Notes under the pieces: generated by a model
Told to the model about the DNA's origin: nothing
Database searches by the model: none
The model's input: the letters and a program-made list of their open reading frames with translations, nothing else
Made by a program: the position numbers and the translations under genes
Source: Holophagales bacterium
GTDB taxonomy: Bacteria > Acidobacteriota > Thermoanaerobaculia > Multivoradales > Multivoraceae
Assembly: GCA_009845425.1 (NCBI GenBank)
Contig: VXZQ01000007.1
Coordinates: forward strand, 1 to 64,000
Length of the DNA: 64,000 nucleotides
Direction: 5' to 3'
Part shown: in pieces, positions 50,696-60,233 of the stretch
Layout: each line of letters starts with the position of its first letter
Position numbering within the stretch: position 1 is the stretch's first letter

Positions 50696-51747
50696 TCGCC
50701 GCGGGGTCCGGCCAGACGCAACCAGTCCTCGTCGCGGACGTCGTTGGCCAGGGTCAGGCCGCCGTCGGAGCCGACGAAGACCGGGTCCTTGACCACGCGG
50801 ACGCGTCCACCGCCAAGCTCACCGAGCGCATTCTGCAGCGCCGCGCCAAGGCCGCGGATCAGACCCGATCCGCCGGTCAGGATGACGTTGTTGCGGACCC
50901 GGCCCTGGTACTCGGGCTCGACGCGGGCGATCAGGTCGAGCATCGTCTCCCGCAGCGGCTCCACGAGGCTCTCGCAGGCCGTGCGCATCGGCTCGGTGAT
51001 GTCGATCCGGGTCGGTCTGCCGCTTACCGGTGCGTCGACCACGACCGGACCGCCTCCGCCCACGAAGGAGTACTTCTCCTTCCATGAGCGCGCCATGTGG
51101 ATCGACACGGAGGCGTCGGGGAAGCGTTCCTGAATGCGCGCGTGCAGGTGATGATCGACGGCGTCACCGGCGACGGTCAGGGTCCGCTGGTCGCTCTCGG
51201 TCGGAAAGCGGCCCATGAGAACGCACAGGTCCGTCGTCCCCGCGCCGATATCCACGACCATCGTGTGGACCAGGGCGTCGAGGCCGTAGGCGACGGCGAA
51301 CGGTTCCGAGACGATCATCGTGCTGGCGACCTGGCCGTCCAGGATGCGGCGCAGGTTCTGGCGGTTGACCCGGAGCGTTTCGGCCGGCACGCCGACCACG
51401 GCGTGGATCGCCGGCTTCGGGTTCCGTCCCGCGGGCACCGCCAGTTCGAGTAGCCGGCGGACGATCTCGCGCACCGCCTGCTCGTCACGGGCCGACCCTT
51501 CCTTGATCAGGCCCCGCTCGAGCGGCCGGCGCAGATCCAGCATCGGTCGTTTCTCCAGGGCCTCGATACCCACGAGCACGTCGCGCTGGAGGACCTTCCG
51601 GGCAACCATGTCCCGCGGCCAGCCCACGTAGCTCCGCACCATGTGGCGCTCGCCGTTCGCGGCGGAGATCGAACTGCGCGACGTCCCCAGGTCGATGCCC
51701 ACCTTGAGCACCGGTGGCTCGGGTGTGGCGGCGGTCAGCGTGGTCAT
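50689..51747 (-). CDS. MamK-type actin-like ATPase
   Basis: 352 residues. Actin-fold ATPase: phosphate 1 GIDLGTSRSSISAANG, then YVGWPRDMVARKVL, RPLERGLIKEGSARDEQAV, AVVGVPAETLRVN, connector SEPFAVAYGLDAL, phosphate 2 VVDIGAGTTDLCVLMGRFPT, EEDQ-like ESDQRTLTVAGDAVD, SWKEKYSFVG, ITEPMRTACESLVEPL, PEYQGRVRNNVILTGGSGL and VVKDPVFVGSDG. This order and wording follow the magnetosome filament protein MamK and MamK-like proteins more closely than MreB, whose DLGTANTL signature is absent. Downstream (9 bp) of a cell-wall amidase. A filament-forming role in positioning or division is inferred. Confidence 0.8.
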   Translation of the reverse strand: MTTLTAATPEPPVLKVGIDLGTSRSSISAANGERHMVRSYVGWPRDMVARKVLQRDVLVGIEALEKRPMLDLRRPLERGLIKEGSARDEQAVREIVRRLLELAVPAGRNPKPAIHAVVGVPAETLRVNRQNLRRILDGQVASTMIVSEPFAVAYGLDALVHTMVVDIGAGTTDLCVLMGRFPTESDQRTLTVAGDAVDHHLHARIQERFPDASVSIHMARSWKEKYSFVGGGGPVVVDAPVSGRPTRIDITEPMRTACESLVEPLRETMLDLIARVEPEYQGRVRNNVILTGGSGLIRGLGAALQNALGELGGGRVRVVKDPVFVGSDGGLTLANDVRDEDWLRLAGPRGDQ

Positions 51748-51756
51748 CCTTCGGCC

Positions 51757-52800
51757 TCAGGCGCCGGTGAGCTTAGCTGCGGGAAGCAGAGACTCGGCAA
51801 AGCTCTGGATGCCCGCGTCCAGGGCTTCTGCGATCGCCTGGAGATAGTTCTCGTCACGCAGCCGCTCGACTTCTTTCGCGTCAGAGAGGCAGGACACCTC
51901 GGCCAGTATCGCCGGCATCTCGGCCCCGATCAGAACCACGAAGGGCGCGGACTTGACGCCGCGGTTCCGCAGCTCGGGGTTCTCGGCCCGCAAGCGTCGG
52001 TAGAGCGACTCCTGGATCGCGGTCGCCAGCGCCCGGCTGTCATCCTGCCGGGCCTGGGCGTACAAACCCTCGAGGAACCGAGGCAGGTCGCCGAGGGAGT
52101 AGCCCTGGGCCTCCGAGTTCTCGCGCTCGGCGAGCGCGGAAAGCTCGGGGTCGTCGGTGGGGCCGAGGTAGTAGGTCTCGACGCCGCAGGCCCTGTTCGC
52201 CGGCAACCAGTTCACGTGAATCGAAACGAACACGTCGGCGCCCGCGCGGTTGGCGATCAGGGTGCGGTGGTCGAGGGCTACGTTCATGTCGGCCTCCCGG
52301 GTCATCGCGACCCGGAAGCGGTCGTCCAGCAGGTTGCGCAGCCGGTAGGCGATGTCGAGGGCGAGGGCCTTCTCGGTCAGGCCGCCGGCAGCCGTGCCGG
52401 GTGACGAGCCGCCGTGGCCGGGGTCGAGCACGATTCGTTGGATGGGTAGCGGGAAGACGCTCACGTCGACGGCTTCCGGTGGGCCGGTGAAGCGGATCTC
52501 GGGTATCTGGAGGCCCCCGTTCACTGCTGCTTCGGGCGCAGGGTCCGGCTCCGGGCGATTCAGTTCCAGGTAGCCGAGGGCGGCGGCAGCCGCTACGGGA
52601 AGCAGCAGCAGGAGGCTCCATGGCGAGAACCTGCGCGGCCGGCGAACCCGCCGGGCGCCCGGTTCGTCGCGCGACCCGAACGGCCTGGCGCCGAGGGCCT
52701 CGTTGTCGCGCACGGCGGCCTCGATCAGGCTGCGTTTGAAGTGCTGACCGGCGGGCTTGGAACCTGGCGGCGAGCTGCCATTCCGCTCGCCGGGTGTCAC
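51757..52800 (-). CDS. Membrane-anchored N-acetylmuramoyl-L-alanine amidase (Amidase_3)
   Basis: 347 residues from GTG 52800 (GGAGG four bases upstream). Cytoplasmic basic N terminus, one membrane segment (SPWSLLLLLPVAAAAALGYL), then the zinc amidase domain: RIVLDPGHGGSSPGT, LTEKALALDIAYRLRNLL, DVFVSIHVNWLPA and PAILAEVSCLSDAKE, giving two His and two Glu. It cleaves the bond between MurNAc and L-Ala in peptidoglycan. Followed directly by the MamK-like gene, suggesting that wall cleavage and a filament act together. Confidence 0.9.
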   Translation of the reverse strand: MTPGERNGSSPPGSKPAGQHFKRSLIEAAVRDNEALGARPFGSRDEPGARRVRRPRRFSPWSLLLLLPVAAAAALGYLELNRPEPDPAPEAAVNGGLQIPEIRFTGPPEAVDVSVFPLPIQRIVLDPGHGGSSPGTAAGGLTEKALALDIAYRLRNLLDDRFRVAMTREADMNVALDHRTLIANRAGADVFVSIHVNWLPANRACGVETYYLGPTDDPELSALAERENSEAQGYSLGDLPRFLEGLYAQARQDDSRALATAIQESLYRRLRAENPELRNRGVKSAPFVVLIGAEMPAILAEVSCLSDAKEVERLRDENYLQAIAEALDAGIQSFAESLLPAAKLTGA

Positions 52801-52882
52801 ACAGCCTCCGCGGACATGAATCGACGCTACATGATCGATCCTCGGGAGGTGCCTCAAGTAGTCTCGCGAGTTGGTGTTTCCG

Positions 52883-54385
52883 ATGAGGGTTCCCCGATTC
52901 TCCAGGGCCGCGCTTGGCCAGAACCGCGCCGGGTGGGCGCTCACGGGCGCCCTGGCGCTACTGGGCTGTAGCGGGGTTCGGGCGCCGGAGTTCGAGGCGC
53001 CGGCGCCGGCCGGCTACGGCGATGCGGGGGCTCTGGAACCAGGGGTCGAGGCGGGTTCCCTCGACGCGGAGTGGTGGACGGCGTTTGGCGATCCCGTGCT
53101 GTCACGGTTGATCGTCGAGGGGCTGGAGCACAACTCCAGCCTCCGCGCCGCGGCGCTGAACGTCGATGTCGCGCTGGCTCAGGCCCGGCTCGACGGCGCG
53201 GCGCGCAACCCGGAGATCGAAGCGGCGCTCGATCCCGGGCGGCGGAAGCAGAACACGGCGCAGAGCGGGCTCACCGAAGCGATCCCGATTCCCATTCCCG
53301 GCTTCGAGCCCGGCGGCGTGCGGAGCTTCGCCTTCACGTCCTACGGCCTGGCGCTCAACGTCCGCTGGGAGGTCGACCTTTGGGACCGGCTCGGCGCGCT
53401 GACCGCCGCCTCTCTTGCCGAAGCGGCCGCTTCCTCTGCCGACCTCGACGGAGTCCGGCTCTCGATCGCGGGCCAGCTCGCGAAGGTGTACTTCGGCACG
53501 GTCGAGGCGGTGCAGCAGGTGGCACTGGCCGAGCGGACCCTGGCCAGCCGCGAACGGACGCGCGATCGGGTCGAGGCCCGCTACCGGCGCGGTGTCGCGA
53601 CGGCGCTCGAGGTACGGCAGGCGCGAACCCAGGTCGCGACCGTGGAGGCCTCTCTGGCGGCGCAGCGGCAGACGCTCGACGGATTGCGCCGGCAAATGGA
53701 GGTGCTGCTCGGCCGCTATCCCTCCGGTGAGATCGAGGCGGCCGCGGGGCTGCCCGAGCTTCCGCCGCTGCCGGAAACCGGAGTGCCGGCCGCCCTGCTG
53801 GGGCGGCGGCCCGATCTGCGGGCGGCGGAGTACCGGGCGGTCGCCGCCTCGGAGCGGCTCCGCGCCGCCCACCGGGCGCTCTATCCGAGCTTCACGTTGA
53901 ACGGGTCGGCGGGCACGTCGAGCGGCGAACTCCGGGACCTGCTGGACGGGGACTTCTCGGTCTGGAGTCTCGCCGCCGGTTTGCTCCAGCCGCTGCTTTC
54001 CGGGGGCCGCCTGCGCGCCGGCCGCGACCTGGTGGAAGCGGGACTCGGCGCCGCGGAAGCGACCTGGCTGCAAACGGCGCTCCAGGCCTTCGCGGAAGTC
54101 GAGTCGGGCCTAGCCGCCGAAGGGATGCTGAAAGAGCGAACGGCGGCGCTCGAACGAGCCGCGACGGAGAGCCGGGAAGCGGAGCGTCTGGCGGAAGGTC
54201 GCTACCGGGAGGGGCTCGTCGGCTACCTCCAAGTGCTCGACAGCCAGCGGACCTCGTTTCAGTCGGAGAGCCAGTTGCTAGCGGCCCGACGCCAGCAACT
54301 GGAGTCGCGGACGGACCTCATCCTGGCGCTGGGCGGCGGCGTCTACGCGGAACAGGCCGTGCCGGCCGCGAGCGGGGGACCCTGA
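52883..54385 (+). CDS. Outer-membrane efflux factor, TolC/NodT type
   Basis: 500 residues from ATG 52883. Lipobox LALLGC (Cys29) and two long coiled-coil regions (about 200-265 and 410-470) flanking VPAALLGRRPDLRAAEYRAV, the marker of NodT-type lipoprotein OMFs. WWTAFGDPVLSRLI at the start of the mature part is typical. First gene of the RND operon, 5 bp before the adaptor. Confidence 0.9.
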   Translation: MRVPRFSRAALGQNRAGWALTGALALLGCSGVRAPEFEAPAPAGYGDAGALEPGVEAGSLDAEWWTAFGDPVLSRLIVEGLEHNSSLRAAALNVDVALAQARLDGAARNPEIEAALDPGRRKQNTAQSGLTEAIPIPIPGFEPGGVRSFAFTSYGLALNVRWEVDLWDRLGALTAASLAEAAASSADLDGVRLSIAGQLAKVYFGTVEAVQQVALAERTLASRERTRDRVEARYRRGVATALEVRQARTQVATVEASLAAQRQTLDGLRRQMEVLLGRYPSGEIEAAAGLPELPPLPETGVPAALLGRRPDLRAAEYRAVAASERLRAAHRALYPSFTLNGSAGTSSGELRDLLDGDFSVWSLAAGLLQPLLSGGRLRAGRDLVEAGLGAAEATWLQTALQAFAEVESGLAAEGMLKERTAALERAATESREAERLAEGRYREGLVGYLQVLDSQRTSFQSESQLLAARRQQLESRTDLILALGGGVYAEQAVPAASGGP

Positions 54386-54390
54386 TCGTG

Positions 54391-55560
54391 ATGAAGTGGA
54401 CCCTGCCGGCCGCGATCCTGGCGGTGGCCGCTCTGGTCGTCGTCGGGCTGCTTCGGTCCAGGCCGGTGGTCGAGACCGCGCCGAGGGAGATCGCGCCGCC
54501 GCCGGTCCGCGTGCTGGCGGTGACGCCGACCGAGGTCGACCTTGGCGTCCGGTCCCAGGGGTCGGTCATTCCGGTGACCGAGGCGGATCTGGTCTCGGAG
54601 GTCGCGGGCACGATCGTCTGGACGGCGGAGAGCTTCGAGGTCGGCGGCTTCTTCGATGCCGGCGAGGTGCTGCTGCGGCTTGACCGGCGCGACTACGAGC
54701 TGGCACTGGCTAGCGCCCGCGCCGCGCTCGCGCAGGCGGGAGTGGCGCTGGCTCGCGAGCAGGCCGAGGCCGATGTCGCCCGTGAAGAGTGGGAGGAGCT
54801 CGGAGCCGGCGGGGAGCCCAGCCCGCTGGTTCTCCGCCAGCCACAGTTGGCCGAGGCGAGGGCGCAGGTGGAGGCCGCGCTCGCCAATAAGAGGCGCGCC
54901 GAACTGGATCTCGAACGGACGGCCATCCGGGCGCCCTTTGCCGGCAGGCTGCGCGCCAAGAGGGTCGACCGCGGCGAGTTCGTGAACCGCGGCGTGCCGC
55001 TGGCCACGATCTACGCGGTGGACGCCGCCGAGGTCGTTCTGCCGGTGCCCGACTCGGAACTCGCCTTTCTCGACCTGCCGCTCGGCGGCGAGCTGGGTGA
55101 CTCCGGGCCCCGGGCGCGGCTGCGGGCGCAGTTCGCCGGCGGCCGGCACGAGTGGGAGGGCCGGATCGTGCGCGTCGGCGGCGAGATCGACCCGGCGACC
55201 CGGATGGTGAACCTGATCGCCCGGGTGGACGACCCGTACCGGGCGGCCGGGGACCGGCCGCCGCTGTCGGTGGGCCTGTTCGTGGATGCGGAGGTGGTCG
55301 GTCGATCGGTGGAATCCGTGTTCCAGGTGCCGCGCGGGGCGCTGGTGGGAGCGGACCGGGTGTGGCTGGTGGAGGACGGCAGGCTGGTCCTGCGTCAGGT
55401 CGAGATCCTGCGGGCGGACCCGGAGGTCGTGATCGTCTCGGACGGCCTGTCGGCAGGGGACCGGATCAGCCTCACGATTCTTGAGAGCGCGGTCGACGGC
55501 ATGCGGGTGACGCCGCAACCGGAGCCCGAGGCCACCGGTACCCGCGGGAGCGCGCGATGA
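54391..55560 (+). CDS. RND efflux periplasmic adaptor (membrane fusion protein)
   Basis: 389 residues from ATG 54391. N-terminal membrane anchor (PAAILAVAALVVVGLL), barrel-lipoyl half LVSEVAGTIVWTAESFEVGG, coiled-coil hairpin (about 115-180), second lipoyl half RTAIRAPFAGRLRAKRVDRG, C-terminal beta region. Links the pump to the OMF. Stop overlaps the start of the pump gene (ATGA). Confidence 0.9.
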   Translation: MKWTLPAAILAVAALVVVGLLRSRPVVETAPREIAPPPVRVLAVTPTEVDLGVRSQGSVIPVTEADLVSEVAGTIVWTAESFEVGGFFDAGEVLLRLDRRDYELALASARAALAQAGVALAREQAEADVAREEWEELGAGGEPSPLVLRQPQLAEARAQVEAALANKRRAELDLERTAIRAPFAGRLRAKRVDRGEFVNRGVPLATIYAVDAAEVVLPVPDSELAFLDLPLGGELGDSGPRARLRAQFAGGRHEWEGRIVRVGGEIDPATRMVNLIARVDDPYRAAGDRPPLSVGLFVDAEVVGRSVESVFQVPRGALVGADRVWLVEDGRLVLRQVEILRADPEVVIVSDGLSAGDRISLTILESAVDGMRVTPQPEPEATGTRGSAR

Positions 55561-58500
55561 GCGGGATGATCGCCTGGTTCGCCCGCAACGGGGTAGCGGC
55601 GAACCTGCTGATGGTCCTGATCGTGGCCTGGGGCGTGCTCGCCCTGACTGGAATCCCGATCGAGGTCTTCCCGAGCATGGAGACCCAGAGCATCACGGTC
55701 AACGTTCCCTACCTCGGTGCGGCGCCGGAGGAGGTCGAACAGGGCGTGTGCCTGCGGATCGAGGAGGCGGTCCAGGACCTCGAGGGAGTCGACACGATCC
55801 GGTCGACGGCAGCCGAAGGTTCCGGCACGGTGGTCATCGAGCTGGAGACGGACGCGGACACACGCGAGGTGCTGGACGAGGTCAAGTCGCGGATCGACGC
55901 GATCACGACCTTTCCGGTGGAGACCGAGAAACCGATCATCCAGGAGGCGCTGATCCGCCGGCGGGTGATCACGGTCGCCATCTACGGCGACGTGGAGGAG
56001 AGGGCGCTCAAGGCGGTCGCGGAGGAGGTCCGGGAAGGGCTCTCCGACCTGCCGGACATCACCCAGGTCGAACTCGACGCGGTGCGGCCGTACGAGATCT
56101 CGATCGAGGTCTCCGAGGACACCCTGCGGCAGTACGGCCTGACCTTCGACGAAGTCGTGCTGGCGGTCCGGCGCTCGTCGGTCGACCTCCCGGGGGGCGC
56201 GGTCAGGGCGCGGGGCGGGGAGATCCTGCTTCGGACGATGGGCCAGGCGTACCGCGGCGCCGAGTTCAGCGACATCGTGCTGCGAGCCCGGCCTGACGGC
56301 AGTCGCCTGGTTCTCGGCGACATAGCGGAGGTGAGGGACGGCTTTGCCGAGACCGACGTGACGTCGCGGTTCGACGGCCAGCCGGTCGCTCTGGTTCAGG
56401 TCTACCGGGTCGGCGACCAGAGTGCCCTGCGGCTCGCGCGCCAGGTCAAGGGCTTCGTCGCGGAACGCCAGGCGGCGTTGCCGCCCGGCCTCTCGATGAC
56501 GACCTGGCTTGATGACACGGTGCCGCTGCAGGACCGGCTGCGGGTGTTGATCGAAAGCGGTCGGCTTGGTCTGCTGCTCGTGTTCCTGGTGCTGGCGCTG
56601 TTCCTGAAGTTTCGGCTGGCCCTCTGGGTGTCCGTGGGCATCGCGGTGTCGTTCATGGGCGCCCTCGGCCTGCTGCCGCTGGTCGACGTCTCGATCAACG
56701 TGATGTCCCTGTTCGCGTTCATCCTCGTACTCGGCATCGTCGTCGACGACGCGATCGTGGTCGGCGAGAACATCTACCGGCACTTCGAGATGGGCAAGTC
56801 CGGCCCGCGTGCCGCGATCGACGGCGCGCGCCAGGTGGCGACTCCCGTCACTTTCTCGATCCTCACCACGCTGGCCGCGTTCTCGCCGCTGATCAACTCC
56901 GTCGAAGGCCCGTCGGGAGCGATCGCGAGGACGATCCCGCTCGTCGTCATCGGCTGCCTGGCCTTCTCGCTGATCGAGTCCATGCTGGTGCTGCCGAACC
57001 ACCTCTCCCACCTGACCCACCGGCACGAGGAAGGGAAGGGCGGACGGTCTCTCTGGGGCTGGTCCCTTTTCCAGGGTTTCTTCGCCAAACGGATGAAGTG
57101 GGTGATCGAGCGCGGCTACCGGCCGCTGATCGAGCGGGCGATCGAGTGGCGCTACTCCACGGTCGCGATCGGACTGGCCGTCCTGTTCATCACCGGGGGC
57201 TACGTGTTCTCGGGTCGGATGAAGTTCGAGTTCTTTCCGGACGTGGAGGCCGACAACGCGGTTGTCCTGCTGACGATGCCGCAGGGGACACCGGCCTCGA
57301 CCACCCTGGCCGCCGTACGCCGTATCGAAGCGGCCGCGTTCGAGCTGGAAGCCGAGCTGGAGGCCGAGGGTCACGCTGGCCTGTTTCGCCACGTGATGGC
57401 GACGGTCGGGTCGCAGCCCTACGCGGCGCTCCAGCAGGCGAGCGGACCGACCGCCGGCTTCGAGGTGGCGGTCGCGGCGCCGCACCAGGGCGAAGTGAAC
57501 ATCGAGCTCGCGTCCTCCCAGGAGCGGACGATTCGAGCCACGGAGGTTGCCCGTCGCTGGCGCGACAAGGTGGGCCCGGTCGCCGACGCGGTCAGGGTCG
57601 AGTACACGGCCAGTCTGGTCAGCTTCGGCTCGGCCGTGGACGTCCAGCTCACCGGGCGGGACCTCGACCATCTGCGCGCGGTGGGCGAGGAGATAAAGGC
57701 GCGTCTCGCCGACTATCCGGGCGTCTTCGACATCTCGGATTCGTTCCGCGCCGGCAAGCGGGAGATCCGGCTGGAGCTCGACCAGCGGGCGGAAGCGCTG
57801 GGCCTCAGTCTCGAGGATCTGGGCCGCCAGGTGCGACAGGGCTTCTACGGCGCCGAGGCGCAGCGCATACAGCGCGGTCGCGACGACGTGCGGGTCATGG
57901 TGCGCTACCCGGCCGACGAGCGGGAGACGCTGGCGTCGCTCGAGGACATGCGGATCCGGACGCCGGCCGGGGCCGAGGTTCCCTTCTCGTTCGCGGGCCG
58001 CGCCGAGTTCGGCCGCGGCTTTGCGACGATCCAGCGGATCGACCGGCGGCGCGTGCTGAACATCACGGCGGATGTGGATCCGGCCGTCGTGACCGCGAAC
58101 GAGGTCGTCGGCGACGTCGAGGCCAACGTGCTGCCCGCGATCCTCGCGGGCTACCCCGGCGTTGACTTCTCGTTCGCGGGCGAGCAGGAGGAACAGCGTC
58201 AGACCTTCGAAGGCCTGTTCCGGGCCCTCGGCCTGGCGCTGATCGTGATCTACGCGCTGCTCGCGATTCCCTTCAAGTCCTACCTGCAGCCGCTGATCGT
58301 GATGAGCGCGATCCCCTTCGGCCTGATCGGCGCCGTCCTCGGTCATCGGCTGATCGGCATCAACCTGACCATGCTGTCTCTGCTCGGCCTGATCGCGCTG
58401 ACCGGAGTCGTCGTCAACGACTCGCTGGTCATGGTCGACTTCATCAACCGGCGGCTGCAGATCGGCATGCCGGTCCACCAGGCGATCCACGATGCCGGCG

Positions 58501-58769
58501 CCGCCCGTTTCCGGCCGATCGTGCTGACCTCGCTGACCACGTTCGTGGGCCTGCTGCCCCTGCTGCTGGAACGGAGTTTCCAGGCCCAGTTCCTGGTCCC
58601 GATGGCGGTGTCGCTCGCCTTCGGGGTCCTGTTTGCGACCGCGATCACGCTGCTGCTCGTGCCGTCGCTCTACGCCATCCTGAACGACTTCCGTTCCCAA
58701 CTGGCGATCCACGGCGCGAAGCCTCCGGCGGCCCCACCCCCGGCCGCCGAGCCTGCTGTAGGAGCCTGA
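55557..58769 (+). CDS. RND-family multidrug/solute efflux pump, AcrB-like
   Basis: 1,070 residues from ATG 55557. Twelve membrane segments with the HAE1/AcrB layout; proton-relay aspartates in LGIVVDDAIVVGEN, and FAFILVLGIVVDDAI and GVVVNDSLVMVDFIN in TM4 and TM10. Two large periplasmic loops are present. It lacks an obvious drug-class signature and is close to the MdtB/MdtC-like or acriflavin-resistance groups. The amidohydrolase gene starts directly after it. Confidence 0.93.
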   Translation: MSGMIAWFARNGVAANLLMVLIVAWGVLALTGIPIEVFPSMETQSITVNVPYLGAAPEEVEQGVCLRIEEAVQDLEGVDTIRSTAAEGSGTVVIELETDADTREVLDEVKSRIDAITTFPVETEKPIIQEALIRRRVITVAIYGDVEERALKAVAEEVREGLSDLPDITQVELDAVRPYEISIEVSEDTLRQYGLTFDEVVLAVRRSSVDLPGGAVRARGGEILLRTMGQAYRGAEFSDIVLRARPDGSRLVLGDIAEVRDGFAETDVTSRFDGQPVALVQVYRVGDQSALRLARQVKGFVAERQAALPPGLSMTTWLDDTVPLQDRLRVLIESGRLGLLLVFLVLALFLKFRLALWVSVGIAVSFMGALGLLPLVDVSINVMSLFAFILVLGIVVDDAIVVGENIYRHFEMGKSGPRAAIDGARQVATPVTFSILTTLAAFSPLINSVEGPSGAIARTIPLVVIGCLAFSLIESMLVLPNHLSHLTHRHEEGKGGRSLWGWSLFQGFFAKRMKWVIERGYRPLIERAIEWRYSTVAIGLAVLFITGGYVFSGRMKFEFFPDVEADNAVVLLTMPQGTPASTTLAAVRRIEAAAFELEAELEAEGHAGLFRHVMATVGSQPYAALQQASGPTAGFEVAVAAPHQGEVNIELASSQERTIRATEVARRWRDKVGPVADAVRVEYTASLVSFGSAVDVQLTGRDLDHLRAVGEEIKARLADYPGVFDISDSFRAGKREIRLELDQRAEALGLSLEDLGRQVRQGFYGAEAQRIQRGRDDVRVMVRYPADERETLASLEDMRIRTPAGAEVPFSFAGRAEFGRGFATIQRIDRRRVLNITADVDPAVVTANEVVGDVEANVLPAILAGYPGVDFSFAGEQEEQRQTFEGLFRALGLALIVIYALLAIPFKSYLQPLIVMSAIPFGLIGAVLGHRLIGINLTMLSLLGLIALTGVVVNDSLVMVDFINRRLQIGMPVHQAIHDAGAARFRPIVLTSLTTFVGLLPLLLERSFQAQFLVPMAVSLAFGVLFATAITLLLVPSLYAILNDFRSQLAIHGAKPPAAPPPAAEPAVGA

Positions 58770-58770
58770 C

Positions 58771-60231
58771 ATGTCCGCCGCTCGCACGACCCGGATCGCC
58801 GCGATCCTCGCCGTGGCCGCTCTCGGCCTCGCCTGCGCTGCCGAGCCCGTCAGCTACGACCTCGTCCTCGCCGGTGGCCGCGTGATGGACCCGGAGACGG
58901 GTCTGGACGCCGTGATGGACGTCGGCATCTCCGGCGGCACGGTGCAGGCGATCTCGGCCGAGAGTCTCGATGGGACGGAAGTCGTCGACGTCTCGGGCCA
59001 CGTCGTGGCGCCGGGCTTCGTCGACCTCCACGCGCACGGCCAGGACCCGTTCAGCCGCGACCTGCAGGTGCGTGACGGCGTGACCGCGGCCTTCGAACTC
59101 GAGGGCGGGGCGTACCCGGTCGACGAGTGGTACGAGGAGCGCGAAGGGTCATGGCGCATCCACTTCGGCGCTACGGCCGCCTATGGGGCCGCGCGGGTGC
59201 TGGCGTTCGGCGAGGACGAGCAGGCGGCGACCTACGAGGCGGCGAGCGCGCAGCAGATCGAGGCGATACAGGAGACCCTCAGGGACGGGTTGGCCGACGG
59301 CGCTCTGGGCGTCGGCCTGCCGCTCCAGTACCAGCCGGGCGCGTCGAGGTCCGAGATCTTCTGCATGTTCCAGACCGCGGCCGAGGCCGGGGTGACCGTC
59401 TTCTCCCACATCCGCTACGCGGGCGTGGTGGAGCCGGAGAGTTCGATCGCCGCGGTCCAGGAGATGATCGCCGACGCGGCCGGCTCGGGGGCCTCCGTCC
59501 ACATCGTCCACATCGGTTCGAGCGGACTGGCGCAGATGCCGGCCGTCATCGAGATGATCGACAGGGCGGCCGCCGGGGGCGTCGACGTGACGACGGAGGT
59601 CTATCCCTACACGGCGGCCTCGACCGACATCCGGGCCGCGATCTTCGATCCGGGCTGGCGGGAGCGGCTGGCCGCGGACTATGGCGACATCGAGTGGGTC
59701 GCCACCGGTGAGCGTCTCGACGAGGCGGGTTTCAACGAGCGGCGGGCCCTTCCCGCGTCCGAGCAGGCGACCATCATCGCGCACATCATTCCGGAGCGGG
59801 AACTCGCCGACGCGATCGCGCACCCCGCCGTGATGATCGCCAGCGACGGCGTCGGCTACATCGACGGCCGGGCCCATCCCCGCGGCGCCGGGACGTTTGC
59901 GCGGGTGCTCGGCCGCTACTCGCGCGACGAGGGCCGGCTCGGCCTGATGGAGGCGATCCGCAAGATGACTCTGGCGCCGGCCCGCCGGCTCGAGGACGTC
60001 GCGCCGGCGATGCGCAGGAAGGGCCGCCTGAGTGTCGGCGCCGACGCCGACATCACGGTCTTCGACCCGGAGACCGTGATCGACCGGGCGACCTTCGCCG
60101 AACCCGCCTTGCCCTCGGCGGGTATCCCGCACGTGCTGGTTGACGGCGTGTTCGTCGTTCGGGACGGCGAGCTGGTCGAGGACGCGCTACCAGGCCGGGG
60201 GATCCGTTCAGGCGTCGTCGACGCGGACTGA
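58771..60231 (+). CDS. Exported D-aminoacylase/dihydroorotase-like amidohydrolase
   Basis: 486 residues. N-terminal export signal with a lipobox-like end (ALGLAC, Cys22). Composite amidohydrolase: VSGHVVAPGFVDLHAHGQDP (HxH), FSHIRYAG, VHIVHIGSSG, ASDGVGYIDGRAHPRGAG and TLAPARRLEDVAPAMRRKGR, the pattern of N-acyl-D-amino-acid deacylases. It starts one base after the pump's stop, so it may be co-transcribed with the efflux operon. Converges on the enoyl-CoA hydratase gene, 2 bp apart. Confidence 0.88.
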   Translation: MSAARTTRIAAILAVAALGLACAAEPVSYDLVLAGGRVMDPETGLDAVMDVGISGGTVQAISAESLDGTEVVDVSGHVVAPGFVDLHAHGQDPFSRDLQVRDGVTAAFELEGGAYPVDEWYEEREGSWRIHFGATAAYGAARVLAFGEDEQAATYEAASAQQIEAIQETLRDGLADGALGVGLPLQYQPGASRSEIFCMFQTAAEAGVTVFSHIRYAGVVEPESSIAAVQEMIADAAGSGASVHIVHIGSSGLAQMPAVIEMIDRAAAGGVDVTTEVYPYTAASTDIRAAIFDPGWRERLAADYGDIEWVATGERLDEAGFNERRALPASEQATIIAHIIPERELADAIAHPAVMIASDGVGYIDGRAHPRGAGTFARVLGRYSRDEGRLGLMEAIRKMTLAPARRLEDVAPAMRRKGRLSVGADADITVFDPETVIDRATFAEPALPSAGIPHVLVDGVFVVRDGELVEDALPGRGIRSGVVDAD

Positions 60232-60233
60232 GG

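Noticed and set aside
50689..52800. A magnetosome gene island around the MamK-like gene
   Set aside because: Neighbours are an amidase, a methyltransferase and an efflux operon; no mamA, mamB, mamE, mamO or similar gene was seen.
55395..58787. An open frame of about 1,130 codons on the minus strand, opposite the RND pump gene
   Set aside because: It is arginine/histidine/glutamine-rich with no domain sense and mirrors a well-supported pump gene; long antisense frames are expected in GC-rich DNA.
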